Assembly (NCBI RefSeq): GCF_963665675.1
Contig: NZ_OY762426.1
Coordinates: forward strand, 2,604,001 to 2,668,000
Direction: 5' to 3'
Length of the DNA stretch: 64,000 bases
DNA from: an uncultured Methanolobus sp.
GTDB taxonomy: Archaea; Halobacteriota; Methanosarcinia; Methanosarcinales; Methanosarcinaceae
The position numbers were made by a program, and so were the translations under genes. Below the pieces are notes generated by a model. The model was given only the letters and a program-made list of their open reading frames with translations. It was not told the DNA's origin and ran no database searches. Positions 55,306 to 64,000 of this stretch are shown piece after piece. Every line of letters starts with the position of its first letter. The first letter of the stretch is position 1.

Positions 55306-57042
55306 AATATCCAATCAGTAAACGACATAGATTATACGCCAATTAGAAATGTTCATCCTTCTCCTGCTGACTGGAGAGATGTTTTCATTTATTTCTTACT
55401 TGTGGACAGGTTTGACAACAACAGTAAAGGAACAAAACCCTACACATCCTCCTCAAAGATTCAGGAACCGGATATTTCAGAGGGCAAGAAGTTTCAGGGA
55501 GGCAATATCAAGGGTATAATCAGAAGACTTGATTACATCAAAGGTCTTGGTGCCAATGCTATCTGGTTAAGTCCGGTATTCAGAAACCGGCAGGAAATGG
55601 AAGACAGCTATCATGGTTATGGAATACAGGATTTCCTGAGGGTGGATGAAAGGTTTGGAAACCTTGAAGACCTTCAGGAGCTTGTGAAAGAAGCCCACAG
55701 TCGTGATATGTATGTAATTCTGGACATTATAATCAATCATACGGGAGACAACTGGGCATATCCGGGTGACTATCCGTACTATTACTGGAAAGATGCCCCT
55801 GGTCCTTTTGATTTTGGAAACTGGCGTACTTCCCTGGGAGCATCAGATTCCAATAATGGTATCGGAGAGAATGATGCAGTCTGGCCATTGGAACTACAGA
55901 GCCCCGATTGTTACAAACGAAGGGGCCAGATAACTGACTGGAATGACACTGATCAGGCAGTTAATGGTGATTTCTTCACGCTGAAAGAATTAGATGTGCG
56001 AAGATCTGATGTACTTGACACTTTGATCAAGGCCTATAAGTACTGGATAAAAGAGGCAGATATCGACGGGTTCAGAATGGATACCGTAAAACACCTGGAA
56101 TCCGGTTCCACGGCAATCTTCTGCAATGCCATCAGGGAATATGCTAAATCAATTGGCAAGCACAATTTCTTCATTTTCGGGGAAATTGTGGGAGATGACA
56201 CAACCATCCAGAAATACATCGGCCGAAACAGTCGTATCCCCGGAACCCACGAGCGTTTCCCTTCACTTGATGCGGCTCTGGATTTTCCTCTCTATTTTGT
56301 GCTGGAGGAAGTGATTAAAGGTTTTAGCGATCCTTCTGTCCTCCGAAACAGGTATGATGCTTTCAGAAACCTTTATACTGATCACGGTGAAGCTGGTCGT
56401 TATTTTGTGACATTCGTTGATAACCATGATCAGATGACAAGACCATACAGGCGTTTTATGCATGGCAACAATATCTGGCAGCAGGCAGTTCTTGCAATGG
56501 CATATCTTCTGACAAGCCAGGGAATTCCATGTATATATTACGGAACAGAACAGGGGTTTGATGGCGGAGGAGAAGATGATGCATACATAAGGGAGTGTAT
56601 GTTCGGAGGCAACTGGGGTGCTTTTGGAGCAAAAGGTTATCACTTTTTCAATCAGGATAACCCGATATATTGTGACATATCCAGAATTGCAAATATCAGG
56701 ATGGAAGAGCCTGCGCTTCGTTATGGCAGGCAGTATTTCCGCCAAGTGTCAGCAGGAACTGTAACTGGTAGCACTTTTTCTTATCCGACAAACGGAAATT
56801 GTACTCTGGCTTACTCGCGTATACTTGATACTACTGAGATACTGGTAGCCATGAACCTTGGTTCCGTGCCGAGGAAAGATTATGTAATTGTAGACAGTAA
56901 CCTTCACAGAGCTGGCGGGAACATGGTCGATCTTCTTGATCATGAAAAAGAGTATCTGATAGGACATTCAGGTTCTGCGATGTTTGTAAAGATACCACTG
57001 CAACCCTATTCAATAGCAATTCTAAAAGAAAAAACCGGTTAA
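55297..57042 (+). CDS. Alpha-amylase family (GH13) enzyme
   Basis: 581 residues from ATG 55297, the last start in a 13-bp tandem repeat. GH13 motifs in order: YFLLVDRFDNN, LDIIINHTGDNW (region I), DGFRMDTVKHLE with the nucleophile Asp (region II), FGEIVGDD with the acid/base Glu (region III) and FVDNHDQ (region IV). No signal peptide, so it acts in the cytoplasm, probably on glycogen-like or malto-oligosaccharide stores. Exact activity cannot be read. Confidence 0.92.
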   Translation: MGDNIQSVNDIDYTPIRNVHPSPADWRDVFIYFLLVDRFDNNSKGTKPYTSSSKIQEPDISEGKKFQGGNIKGIIRRLDYIKGLGANAIWLSPVFRNRQEMEDSYHGYGIQDFLRVDERFGNLEDLQELVKEAHSRDMYVILDIIINHTGDNWAYPGDYPYYYWKDAPGPFDFGNWRTSLGASDSNNGIGENDAVWPLELQSPDCYKRRGQITDWNDTDQAVNGDFFTLKELDVRRSDVLDTLIKAYKYWIKEADIDGFRMDTVKHLESGSTAIFCNAIREYAKSIGKHNFFIFGEIVGDDTTIQKYIGRNSRIPGTHERFPSLDAALDFPLYFVLEEVIKGFSDPSVLRNRYDAFRNLYTDHGEAGRYFVTFVDNHDQMTRPYRRFMHGNNIWQQAVLAMAYLLTSQGIPCIYYGTEQGFDGGGEDDAYIRECMFGGNWGAFGAKGYHFFNQDNPIYCDISRIANIRMEEPALRYGRQYFRQVSAGTVTGSTFSYPTNGNCTLAYSRILDTTEILVAMNLGSVPRKDYVIVDSNLHRAGGNMVDLLDHEKEYLIGHSGSAMFVKIPLQPYSIAILKEKTG

Positions 57043-57099
57043 AATGGTGAATAAGTTAGAGTTAAAGTGAATTTGTAAATTGGGATTAGAACTAAAATA

Positions 57100-57372
57100 T
57101 AGAAAAAATAGGGCATTCCTTTCCACAAAAACAATCTGCAATATAAAAACAAAGTACTCATCCGCCGAAGGCGGCACATTCCATTAATTCTGTACAGAAT
57201 ACAAATCCAAAAACGGTAGGATATACAGATAATTCTGTGCAAGTCCCGAGAAGAAAGTACATATTATTATGCAGATTATTTTGTATCGTCTTTTGGGAAA
57301 ACGCCGGCTTTGCCGGCCCCTTCGGGTTCACTTAAGTTATTCATGACCTGTGATTGATCAATTTGTAAAATG
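57100..57372 (-). repeat. Dispersed intergenic repeat, copy D (reversed)
   Basis: In reverse orientation to the others. Read on the minus strand: CAGGTCATGAATAACTTAAG, CCCGAAGGGGCCGGCAAAGC-type double hairpin followed by CGTTTTCCC, TGTACTTTCTTC, AATGTGCCGCCTTCGGCGGAT, TTTGTTTTTATATTGCAG. Between the GH13 and thermosome genes. The remainder of this 500-base gap shows no gene. Confidence 0.85.
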
Positions 57373-57561
57373 ACAGCAACAACTATCCTCCACTGTATGG
57401 AAGATTGTTGCATTTCTTTCTGTCTTCAATAACCTGACAAAACACCCCGGTTATATAGGGACGTGTCTAGGAACAAAAAGGACAGAACGGTATATTATGG
57501 CCTTTTCTGACAGCACCCAATGCTGAATTAAAAAAGATGGGATAAAGAGGTTTCAACCTCT

Positions 57562-59199
57562 TTACAACATTCCTGCCATATCGTAGTTGTGTACGTTGTG
57601 CTCAGGCTTTACATCCATCATAGCCTGTTCTTTTGCACGGAGCATATCATCAACACGAAGGACAATTACTGCTGCTTCTGATGCGGACTTAATTGCCTGG
57701 GTCTTGACTCTGAGTGGGTCAATGATTCCTTTATCAAGCATGTCAACAACCTCACCAGTCTCAATTTCAAGACCTGCATTCTTTACAGTTCCGTGTTTTG
57801 CACGGAGGTTGATGATTGTGTCAATTGTATCAAAACCACAGTTGTCAGCAATTGCTTTTGGAAGTTCTTCTATTGCATCAGCGAATGCTCCAATTGCAAG
57901 CTGCTCACGGCCTTCAACACTTGCTGCATATTTCCTGAGTGCCTGTGCAACCTCAATCTCAGAAGCACCGCCACCAGGAACAATTGTACCGTCCTCGTAG
58001 ACTGACTTGACTACATGGAGTGCATCATCAAACACACGCTCGATGTTGTCGGTAACATGTTCGGAACCGCCTTTGATCAGGATTGTCATGGTTTTTGCAT
58101 CTTTGAATCCCTTGATATAGGTCTTCTCTTCATGCTCGTCTTCCTGCTCAACAAGTTCTGCGTATCCAAGGTCATCAGCTGTTATCTCATTAATATTCCT
58201 TACAAGGGCTGCTCCGGTAGAATATGAAAGTACTTCCATGTCCTCATCCTTGACACGTCTTGTAGCATACATGTTAGCTTCCTTGAAGAAGTGCAATGCA
58301 TAGTCATCAATCTTCTTTGAACAGAATACTGCGTTTGCACCGGTATCAACAATCTTCTGGATCGTTTCCCTGAAGTTTGCTTTCTCCTTTTCCTTGAATT
58401 CCGCAAGCTGCTCTGCACGGTCAACATGGAGCTTGGAATTTGTATTTGTCTTTGCAAACACAAGCTCAGTGTCGATAAGAGCGATCTTTGCATTTTCGAT
58501 GCGACGTGGCATTTCATTGTGGAGTGCTTCTTTCCTGATGGAAATACCGTTGATAAGTTCGGTATCATCGAGAGTTCCACCAACTTCCTTTGCCAGCACG
58601 ATATCCTTATCAACATCGACCTTTCCTTCCTGCTCAATAGCATAGATAGCATCAACGCAAATCTTTGCAAGGTGTCCCATTGCCATCTCAGATGCTTTTC
58701 CTGTTATGGATGTGGTTGCGATTCTTTCAAGCATATCCCTGTCGGTTTTCTCAACGGTGACTGCGTAGTTATTGAGTGTCTCAAGAGCCTTTCCGGCTGC
58801 CATTGTGTAACCTTTCACAAGAACTGTTGGGTGTACACCTGTCTCAATGAGTTTCTGTGCTTTCTCAAGTAATGCACCTGCAAGAACCACTGCGCTGGTA
58901 GTTCCGTCGCCTGCCATCTTTTCCTGTGTTTTTGCGACCTCTACGATCATTCTTGCGGTTGGGTGTTCGATCTCCATTTCCTCAAGAATTGTCGCACCGT
59001 CGTTTGTAAGGGTAATATCACCCATGATGTTTACCATCATCTTGTCCATGCCTTTTGGACCAAGGGTTGTTTTTACAATACCTGCAACTGCCTTTGCAGA
59101 AGCGATATTCATTGATAATGCATCTTTTCCTGTTGTGCGCTCTTTACTAGGATCAACGATGACTATAGGTTGTTGTGGTTGATTGCCATATCCTGCCAT
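57562..59199 (-). CDS. ths: Thermosome subunit (group II chaperonin)
   Basis: 545 residues. Canonical ATP-site motifs: [54 protein letters not shown]. Folds proteins in a two-ring cage. C-terminus is short (NYDMAGML). GGAGGTC precedes the ATG by nine bases. Compare the divergent paralogue at 41125, which deviates at every one of these motifs. Confidence 0.96.
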   Translation of the reverse strand: MAGYGNQPQQPIVIVDPSKERTTGKDALSMNIASAKAVAGIVKTTLGPKGMDKMMVNIMGDITLTNDGATILEEMEIEHPTARMIVEVAKTQEKMAGDGTTSAVVLAGALLEKAQKLIETGVHPTVLVKGYTMAAGKALETLNNYAVTVEKTDRDMLERIATTSITGKASEMAMGHLAKICVDAIYAIEQEGKVDVDKDIVLAKEVGGTLDDTELINGISIRKEALHNEMPRRIENAKIALIDTELVFAKTNTNSKLHVDRAEQLAEFKEKEKANFRETIQKIVDTGANAVFCSKKIDDYALHFFKEANMYATRRVKDEDMEVLSYSTGAALVRNINEITADDLGYAELVEQEDEHEEKTYIKGFKDAKTMTILIKGGSEHVTDNIERVFDDALHVVKSVYEDGTIVPGGGASEIEVAQALRKYAASVEGREQLAIGAFADAIEELPKAIADNCGFDTIDTIINLRAKHGTVKNAGLEIETGEVVDMLDKGIIDPLRVKTQAIKSASEAAVIVLRVDDMLRAKEQAMMDVKPEHNVHNYDMAGML

Positions 59200-59415
59200 G
59201 AATTCAGACCTCCAATAGTATAAATGAATTATATCAGTGTAATTTTACATTTTCATGTATGAGTGAAACTAACTGTATGTGGTTCTATAAAAACATTACG
59301 ATACTTGTTTTCATTACCAGTCACTCTGTTGCCTCTCTGTCTATGCATTAATGATTTTTGAACCATTCCCTGTCATTCTCAAAGCATTTATCCCATAAGC
59401 ACATATCTGCGGACT
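59200..59415. promoter_or_regulatory. Divergent promoter region, thermosome and dphB
   Basis: A shared A/T-rich core (TCTATAAAAACA, about 59284-59295) can be read as a TATA element on either strand; on the minus strand it lies roughly 90 bases before the thermosome ATG. No other element recognised. Confidence 0.4.
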
Positions 59416-60219
59416 ATGCTCACTTTCATAGGACTGGGCCTTTTTGATGAGAAAGATATTTCCCTGAAAGGACTTGAAGCTATAAAAAATGCTGATATGG
59501 TATTTGCTGAATTTTACACATCAAGACTGATGGGTAGCTCACTGGAAGAACTTGAATTACTCTACGGAAAAAAAGTAAACCTGCTTTCCAGGGAAGACGT
59601 GGAAATATCTCCTGACTGGCTTGCCGAGGCTAAAGATAAGAACGTGGCTTTCCTCACAGGAGGTGATACCATGGTTTCCACAACACACGTTGATCTGAGA
59701 CTCCGTGCAAAGAACCTTGGTATCGGGACAAAACTTGTACATGGTTCATCCATCGCCTCAGCAATTTGTGGTCTCTCATGCCTTCAGAACTATCGTTTCG
59801 GAAAAGCATCAACAATTCCTCATCCCTTTACCAGCAGTCGAGGTGTCACAGTAGTATCTGAAACCCCTTATGATACTATTAAGCTTAACAAAGAGCACAA
59901 TATGCACACCCTTGTTTTCCTTGATATCGATAAGGACAAAGGTTACATGACAGTGAACCAGGCTTTATCCCTTCTTCTTCAAGTGGAAGACAAGCGAGGC
60001 GAAGGCATCATGGAGAATGCTATTGCTGTTGGTATTGCCAGGGCGGGCTCAGAAGCTCCGGTTGTTAAGGCTGGATATGCTCATGACTTAAAGGATGAAT
60101 ACTTCGGAGAGCCTCTTCATATACTGGTTATTCCTGCATCACTTCATTTTATCGAAGCGGAAGCACTTGTTGAACTACTGGGTGCACCTGCTGAGATCCT
60201 TGAAGGACTTGATGACTGA
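59416..60219 (+). CDS. dphB: Diphthine synthase
   Basis: 267 residues. Transfers methyl groups from SAM to the modified histidine of elongation factor 2 (diphthamide pathway). Family signature: MLTFIGLGLFDEKDISLKGL at the start, AFLTGGDTMVSTTHVDLRL, VHGSSIASAICGLSCLQNY, and GKASTIPHPF. Length is normal. It is followed by the HerA-like gene on the same strand. Confidence 0.95.
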   Translation: MLTFIGLGLFDEKDISLKGLEAIKNADMVFAEFYTSRLMGSSLEELELLYGKKVNLLSREDVEISPDWLAEAKDKNVAFLTGGDTMVSTTHVDLRLRAKNLGIGTKLVHGSSIASAICGLSCLQNYRFGKASTIPHPFTSSRGVTVVSETPYDTIKLNKEHNMHTLVFLDIDKDKGYMTVNQALSLLLQVEDKRGEGIMENAIAVGIARAGSEAPVVKAGYAHDLKDEYFGEPLHILVIPASLHFIEAEALVELLGAPAEILEGLDD

Positions 60220-60291
60220 GGGAAATTGAGGGAAGATATAATAATACATAATAAACATACTACCGAAGACCATGAATTTGAGGGATGAAAA

Positions 60292-62061
60292 ATGGTAAGA
60301 GGTTCAGTAGGCGTTATTTTTGGAGAAACAGGGACCTTTGAGTTTAAAGTAATGGTTTTTGACAGTTCCAAAGTATATAGGGGCGCATACGTCAAAGTAT
60401 GGCATGATGCGTCATCGGACGAGAAAGATCACACATGGGTACTCGGTCAGGTAATGGCTATCAAAAGATACAGCGATTCCTTTTCGATCGAAGAAGCCAT
60501 GAAAGGTCAGCGTGCAGATAGAAGCGATGACAAGATCGTTGCTGAAGTCATAATAATCGGTTCGAGGGACGATACCGGAATGCTTCGTGCACCTGTGATA
60601 CCATTCAGTCCGGGAAGCCCCATATTTGCAGCAGACGAGGGACTTACAAGATCAGTGCTCGGACTCACAGGCAATGAAATGAGTATCGGACTGCTTGAAG
60701 GCACAAATATCAAGGTACAGTTAAGTGTCAATAGCCTTGTGCAGAAACACTGCAGTATCCTGGCAAAAACCGGAAGTGGAAAGTCATATACTGCATCCGT
60801 GCTGCTGGAAGAGCTGCTAGATCAGAACATTCCAATGCTTATTATAGACCCGCACAGTGAATATTCATCTTTGAAGGTTGAAGGTGAGGGCAGTCCGGAA
60901 GATTTCAAGCGTTTCGGTGTGAAACCCAGGGGTTACGGGAAAAATGTTACGGTATATACTCCTGCAAGCAAGGCAATCAACCCTGATGCAGACGAGTTGT
61001 TCAGGCTCAATGGTATGAATTTGACTGTCAAGGATCTGACATCGATTTTCCCGGACAATTTCTCAACCACTCACACAGGTATATTGTACGAAGCTATACA
61101 GAAAGTTCGTACGGAGATGGAAACATACACCATCGAAGATATCATATTTGAAGTTGGAAACGATAAGAGCAAAGCAAAGTGGAATGTAATCAATGTTCTT
61201 GAGCAGATAAGGGATACCGGCATCCTTTCACCAAATCCGACTTCTATAGGCGAACTTTTCCAGAAGGGAAAAGCGGCGGTAATTGACTTTAAGGGAGTTG
61301 CTCCCGAACTTCAGAGCATGATTGTTGCCAGTCTTTGTTCCAGTCTTTTTGAGTCACGCAAACTCAATCAGATCCCACCTGGAATGCTTGTTGTTGAGGA
61401 AGCTCATAATTATGCTCCTGAGAAAGGTTTCAGTAAGACCACCAGTACCGACATTCTCAGGACGATCGCATCAGAAGGTCGTAAATTCGGTCTCGGTATG
61501 ATGGTTGTTTCCCAGAGACCTGCAAGGGTTGACAAGAATGTCCTCTCCCAGTGCGGTACACAGGTGATAATGAAAGTCACAAATCCTAACGATCTTAAGG
61601 CCATAAGCAAGGGTCTGGAAGGTGTGACTTCCTATGTTGAGGAAGAACTCATGCGCCTCCCACCTGGTGTTGCCATGCTTGTGAGCAATGAGATAGAGCG
61701 ACCGGTGCTTGTAGATATTAGAATAAGGAAATCCAAGCATGGTGGTGAATCTGTCAACGTGCTCAAGGCTGCAAGGACTCCAACTCCACCGCCACCACCT
61801 GAGTTAGTTTCAAATCAAAGTCCTGAGCCTGTGGCTCCAACTCCTGTACGCAGGCCAGTACCTGCAGCAAGTTCCACGGTGGAAGCACATGAACATGATG
61901 TTCTGGATATTCCGGTAGTCGATTCTCCGGCACAGGATACAAATTTCACACCTCCTCCAAAAAGGCAGCCATCAAGGCCACCACGGGTTGAAGCTACAAA
62001 TGACGAGGAGTCTGAGGGCGGTAGTAAGTTGTTCAAGAAGCTTTTCAGGGCGAACAAATAA
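60292..62061 (+). CDS. HerA-like hexameric ATPase (DUF87)
   Basis: 589 residues. N-terminal HAS-barrel-like domain (about 1-110), P-loop ILAKTGSGKSYTASVL near residue 160, Walker B MLVVEEAHNYAP, and VSQRPARVDKNVLSQCGTQV, as in archaeal HerA/MJ1429-like translocases. The last 90 residues are Pro/Ala-rich and variable. Canonical HerA sits with nurA and mre11-rad50; no such genes are in view, so this is a paralogue of unknown job. GGGATG precedes the ATG. Confidence 0.88.
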   Translation: MVRGSVGVIFGETGTFEFKVMVFDSSKVYRGAYVKVWHDASSDEKDHTWVLGQVMAIKRYSDSFSIEEAMKGQRADRSDDKIVAEVIIIGSRDDTGMLRAPVIPFSPGSPIFAADEGLTRSVLGLTGNEMSIGLLEGTNIKVQLSVNSLVQKHCSILAKTGSGKSYTASVLLEELLDQNIPMLIIDPHSEYSSLKVEGEGSPEDFKRFGVKPRGYGKNVTVYTPASKAINPDADELFRLNGMNLTVKDLTSIFPDNFSTTHTGILYEAIQKVRTEMETYTIEDIIFEVGNDKSKAKWNVINVLEQIRDTGILSPNPTSIGELFQKGKAAVIDFKGVAPELQSMIVASLCSSLFESRKLNQIPPGMLVVEEAHNYAPEKGFSKTTSTDILRTIASEGRKFGLGMMVVSQRPARVDKNVLSQCGTQVIMKVTNPNDLKAISKGLEGVTSYVEEELMRLPPGVAMLVSNEIERPVLVDIRIRKSKHGGESVNVLKAARTPTPPPPPELVSNQSPEPVAPTPVRRPVPAASSTVEAHEHDVLDIPVVDSPAQDTNFTPPPKRQPSRPPRVEATNDEESEGGSKLFKKLFRANK

Positions 62062-62095
62062 TTAACTATGAATACAGTTGAACAGGGTGATTGAT

Positions 62096-62377
62096 ATGGC
62101 TGCTGACCTGAATGAAAAAGTTAAGAGATATGAGCGACTATTAAGGGAAGCTCTGGATAAGGCTGAAATTGCCCTGATCCCGCAATCTCATATGTTTACA
62201 GTAGCCGGAGATTATCGCAATATGGCAAGTTCATACTATAATGATGGTCTTCATTTTGTGGAGACTGATGACCCTGTCAATGCTCTGGTCTGTTTCAGTT
62301 ACGGACATGCATGGCTTGACGCAGGAGCAAGACTTGGCCTGTTTGACGTCGATGATGACGTGTTATTTACAATATGA
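62096..62377 (+). CDS. DUF357 protein
   Basis: 93 residues from ATG 62096 (GGGTGA six bases upstream). Helical protein: KVKRYERLLREALDKAEIA, DYRNMASSYYNDGLHFVE, ALVCFSYGHAWLDAGARLG, matching the archaeal DUF357 family. Co-directional with herA-like, DUF555 and pfkB genes, a grouping usual for methanogens. Function unknown. Confidence 0.85.
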   Translation: MAADLNEKVKRYERLLREALDKAEIALIPQSHMFTVAGDYRNMASSYYNDGLHFVETDDPVNALVCFSYGHAWLDAGARLGLFDVDDDVLFTI

Positions 62378-62431
62378 AATATTAAGTTATATTAATTGAA
62401 GAAGAAATGAAGTATAAATCGGAGAGATCTA

Positions 62432-62773
62432 ATGTCAAATTATCATGTTACACTTGAAGCCGCCTGGTTGGTCAGAGACGTAAAATCAGCAGACGATGCA
62501 ATTGGAGTTGCAATTTCTGAAGCAGGAAAGCGCCTGAATCCAAAGCTTGACTATGTTGAAGTGGATATCGGAACAACTTTCTGCTCTGCATGTGAAGAGC
62601 CATTAAGTAGTGTTTTCATTGTTGCTAACACTGCAATTGTTGGTCTTGTCCTTGAAATGAAGGTGTTCGATGCAGAAAGTGCGGAGCATGCAGCCCGAAT
62701 TGCAAAATCGGTTATTGGTCGTGCATTAAGGGATGTTCCTCTTGCTGTTGTCGATGTTCAGGAATTTGAGTAA
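62432..62773 (+). CDS. DUF555 (UPF0212) protein
   Basis: 113 residues: [58 protein letters not shown] with a Cys-x2-Cys pair, and [19 protein letters not shown]. This is the archaeal UPF0212 family, function unknown; the Cys pair could bind a metal. GGAGA precedes the ATG. Confidence 0.9.
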   Translation: MSNYHVTLEAAWLVRDVKSADDAIGVAISEAGKRLNPKLDYVEVDIGTTFCSACEEPLSSVFIVANTAIVGLVLEMKVFDAESAEHAARIAKSVIGRALRDVPLAVVDVQEFE

Positions 62774-62782
62774 GGTGTTTAA

Positions 62783-63682
62783 ATGGACCGGGCAATAACT
62801 GTTGTTGGACATGCAGCAATTGATCTTCTTTTTGACGTTGAGAATATTGCAGTCCACAATGAATCCCATCCTATAATAGATTACAACCAGTACTATGGAG
62901 GTGGGGCTGCCAATATTGCAGTTGCAATAGCAATACTTGGCGGAAATGCCCGGCTTATATCTGCCGTTGGTGGGGATTTCGCTTTATCAGGATACGAAGC
63001 AGAATTTGAGAAGTACGGTGTTGACCTGTCACTTCTCTACCGGTTCCCTGAGCACAAGAGCACAAGGGCCTTCGTGTTCACTGACAGGGAGCACAACCAG
63101 AGTACATATTTCCACTGGGGAGCATCCATAGAACTTAAATGTCTGGAGGCACCGGAAGTTGATTTTGTACACCTTGCAACATCAGATTCGACATATAATG
63201 CAAGAATAGCTAAAAAGGCAAAGTTCGTTTCATTCGATCCCGGACAGGACCTTGTAACTTACTCAAGGGAAAACCTTGAAAGCATCCTTGAAAATACCAA
63301 TATCCTCTTTACAAACAAACATGAGATACAGCGTGTCTGCGATATGACCGAAAAATCCATGGACGATATTCTCAGCATGATCGAAACAGTTGTTGTAACT
63401 TATGATGCAAGCGGCAGTAAAATTTACAATAACGGAACTGAAGTGACAATACCTGTGGTTACCGTAAAAGCACTTGACCCAACCGGTGCAGGTGACGCTT
63501 ACAGAGCCGGTTTCCTGCTTGCTTACACACGCGGCTATCCACTGGAAGTATGTGGCAAGATCGGTTCCACAGTTGCTTCTTTTGCAGTGCAGAGCATCGG
63601 ATGCCAGACTGATCTCCCAACATGGGAGGTTATGAAGGCACGTTACGAGGAGAATTTCGGTAAACTCGAACTTCCGGCTTAG
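62783..63682 (+). CDS. PfkB-family carbohydrate or nucleoside kinase
   Basis: 299 residues. PfkB signatures: N-terminal YYGGGAANIAVAIAILGG and C-terminal DPTGAGDAYRAGFLLAYT with the catalytic Asp in GAGD. Archaeal members of similar type phosphorylate nucleosides, ribose-derived sugars or 6-phosphofructose; the exact substrate is open. GGTG precedes the ATG. Followed by a T-rich tract (about 63699-63707) that may terminate transcription. Confidence 0.88.
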   Translation: MDRAITVVGHAAIDLLFDVENIAVHNESHPIIDYNQYYGGGAANIAVAIAILGGNARLISAVGGDFALSGYEAEFEKYGVDLSLLYRFPEHKSTRAFVFTDREHNQSTYFHWGASIELKCLEAPEVDFVHLATSDSTYNARIAKKAKFVSFDPGQDLVTYSRENLESILENTNILFTNKHEIQRVCDMTEKSMDDILSMIETVVVTYDASGSKIYNNGTEVTIPVVTVKALDPTGAGDAYRAGFLLAYTRGYPLEVCGKIGSTVASFAVQSIGCQTDLPTWEVMKARYEENFGKLELPA

Positions 63683-63808
63683 ATTGCAGGCTGGTTCATT
63701 TTTTTTTCCTATTTTGATTTGTTTCTAAAATTCCCGTCTTTTTATTACATATTTAATTTATTCAGCAAAATTTTAAATATTTTAGAATATCTATTTACTT
63801 CATATTAT

Positions 63809-64000
63809 TTGGAGTGGAGTAAAATTACATCAAAAAAGATTCCCTTTTCTTTAATTGCAATAATTCTTATTATACTTGCAGTTGCGGGATTTTTATACGT
63901 GAATTCCTCAGCTGAAACTGGAATCATCACCGATTCAGGTTACACTATAGATGAAGAAGATGTGCAAGTGCATTGGGATGAATATAAAGCTGTAACAGTG
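63809..64000 (+). CDS. Start of a membrane-anchored extracellular protein (3' end outside window)
   Basis: 64 codons are visible and the frame is open to the last base. From TTG 63809 the sequence has a basic start, a membrane segment (IPFSLIAIILIILAVAGFLY) and then a polar exterior portion (SAETGIITDSGYTIDEED). No ATG or GTG stands at the expected place, so the start is uncertain. Function not recognised. Confidence 0.55.
   Translation, partial: MEWSKITSKKIPFSLIAIILIILAVAGFLYVNSSAETGIITDSGYTIDEEDVQVHWDEYKAVTV

Noticed and set aside
1..64000. CRISPR array or rRNA operon
   Set aside because: No regularly spaced direct repeats of 20-40 bases and no rRNA-like sequence were seen on either strand.

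Overview
The window comes from a methylotrophic methanogenic archaeon, most likely a member of the Methanosarcinaceae (Methanolobus/Methanococcoides/Methanosarcina type). This is inferred from a corrinoid methyltransferase cluster with a RamA-like activator, an MsrF/G-type regulator next to a GAF/PAS kinase, a thermosome, diphthine synthase, archaeal membrane-bound Lon, ISH3-type transposon and archaeal TATA/Shine-Dalgarno signals. No rRNA and no CRISPR array was seen.

Layout. 1-7.7 kb is an AT-rich accessory region: a truncated beta-propeller surface protein with a small membrane partner, several unrecognised small genes, a three-gene operon led by a SIR2-like protein, a second divergent SIR2-like gene, a small AbrB-like gene and a decayed htpX fragment. 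8-14.9 kb carries a soluble poly-HAMP chemotaxis receptor, three secreted acidic or calcium-binding-type proteins and a membrane-anchored winged-helix regulator. 14.9-15.8 kb is non-coding with short repeats. 15.8-30.4 kb is largely core: ACT protein and homoserine dehydrogenase, DNA ligase, a cupredoxin-like lipoprotein, PAP2-type enzyme, MFS transporter, a CHASE4-type histidine kinase with response regulator, TldD/PmbA and LonB. 31.4-31.7 kb has tRNA-Val, tRNA-Phe and tRNA-Gly, followed by an intact ISH3-family insertion sequence with a 5-bp target duplication.

33.3-47.0 kb is the most interesting block: sensor kinase without a recognisable phospho-acceptor histidine, DUF1724 regulator, fused corrinoid/UroD-type methyltransferase, HyuA-like ATPase, a divergent group II chaperonin, a second UroD-type methyltransferase, a RamA-like corrinoid activator, a small Cys-rich protein and an MtaA/MtbA-type methylcobamide:CoM methyltransferase. 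Together they can carry methyl groups from an unidentified substrate to coenzyme M, with sensing, activation and possibly dedicated folding encoded alongside.

47.5-57.0 kb holds tandem UPF0060 membrane proteins, a YbtPQ/IrtAB-like ABC pair with a SAM methyltransferase, a GltS-type transporter, a DUF2892 protein and a GH13 enzyme whose start codon lies in a 13-bp tandem repeat. 57.5-64 kb is core again: thermosome, DphB, HerA-like ATPase, DUF357, DUF555, PfkB kinase and the start of a membrane-anchored protein.

A family of roughly 300-bp intergenic repeats with two strong GC hairpins occurs four times (19.1, 19.9, 47.3 and 57.1 kb).
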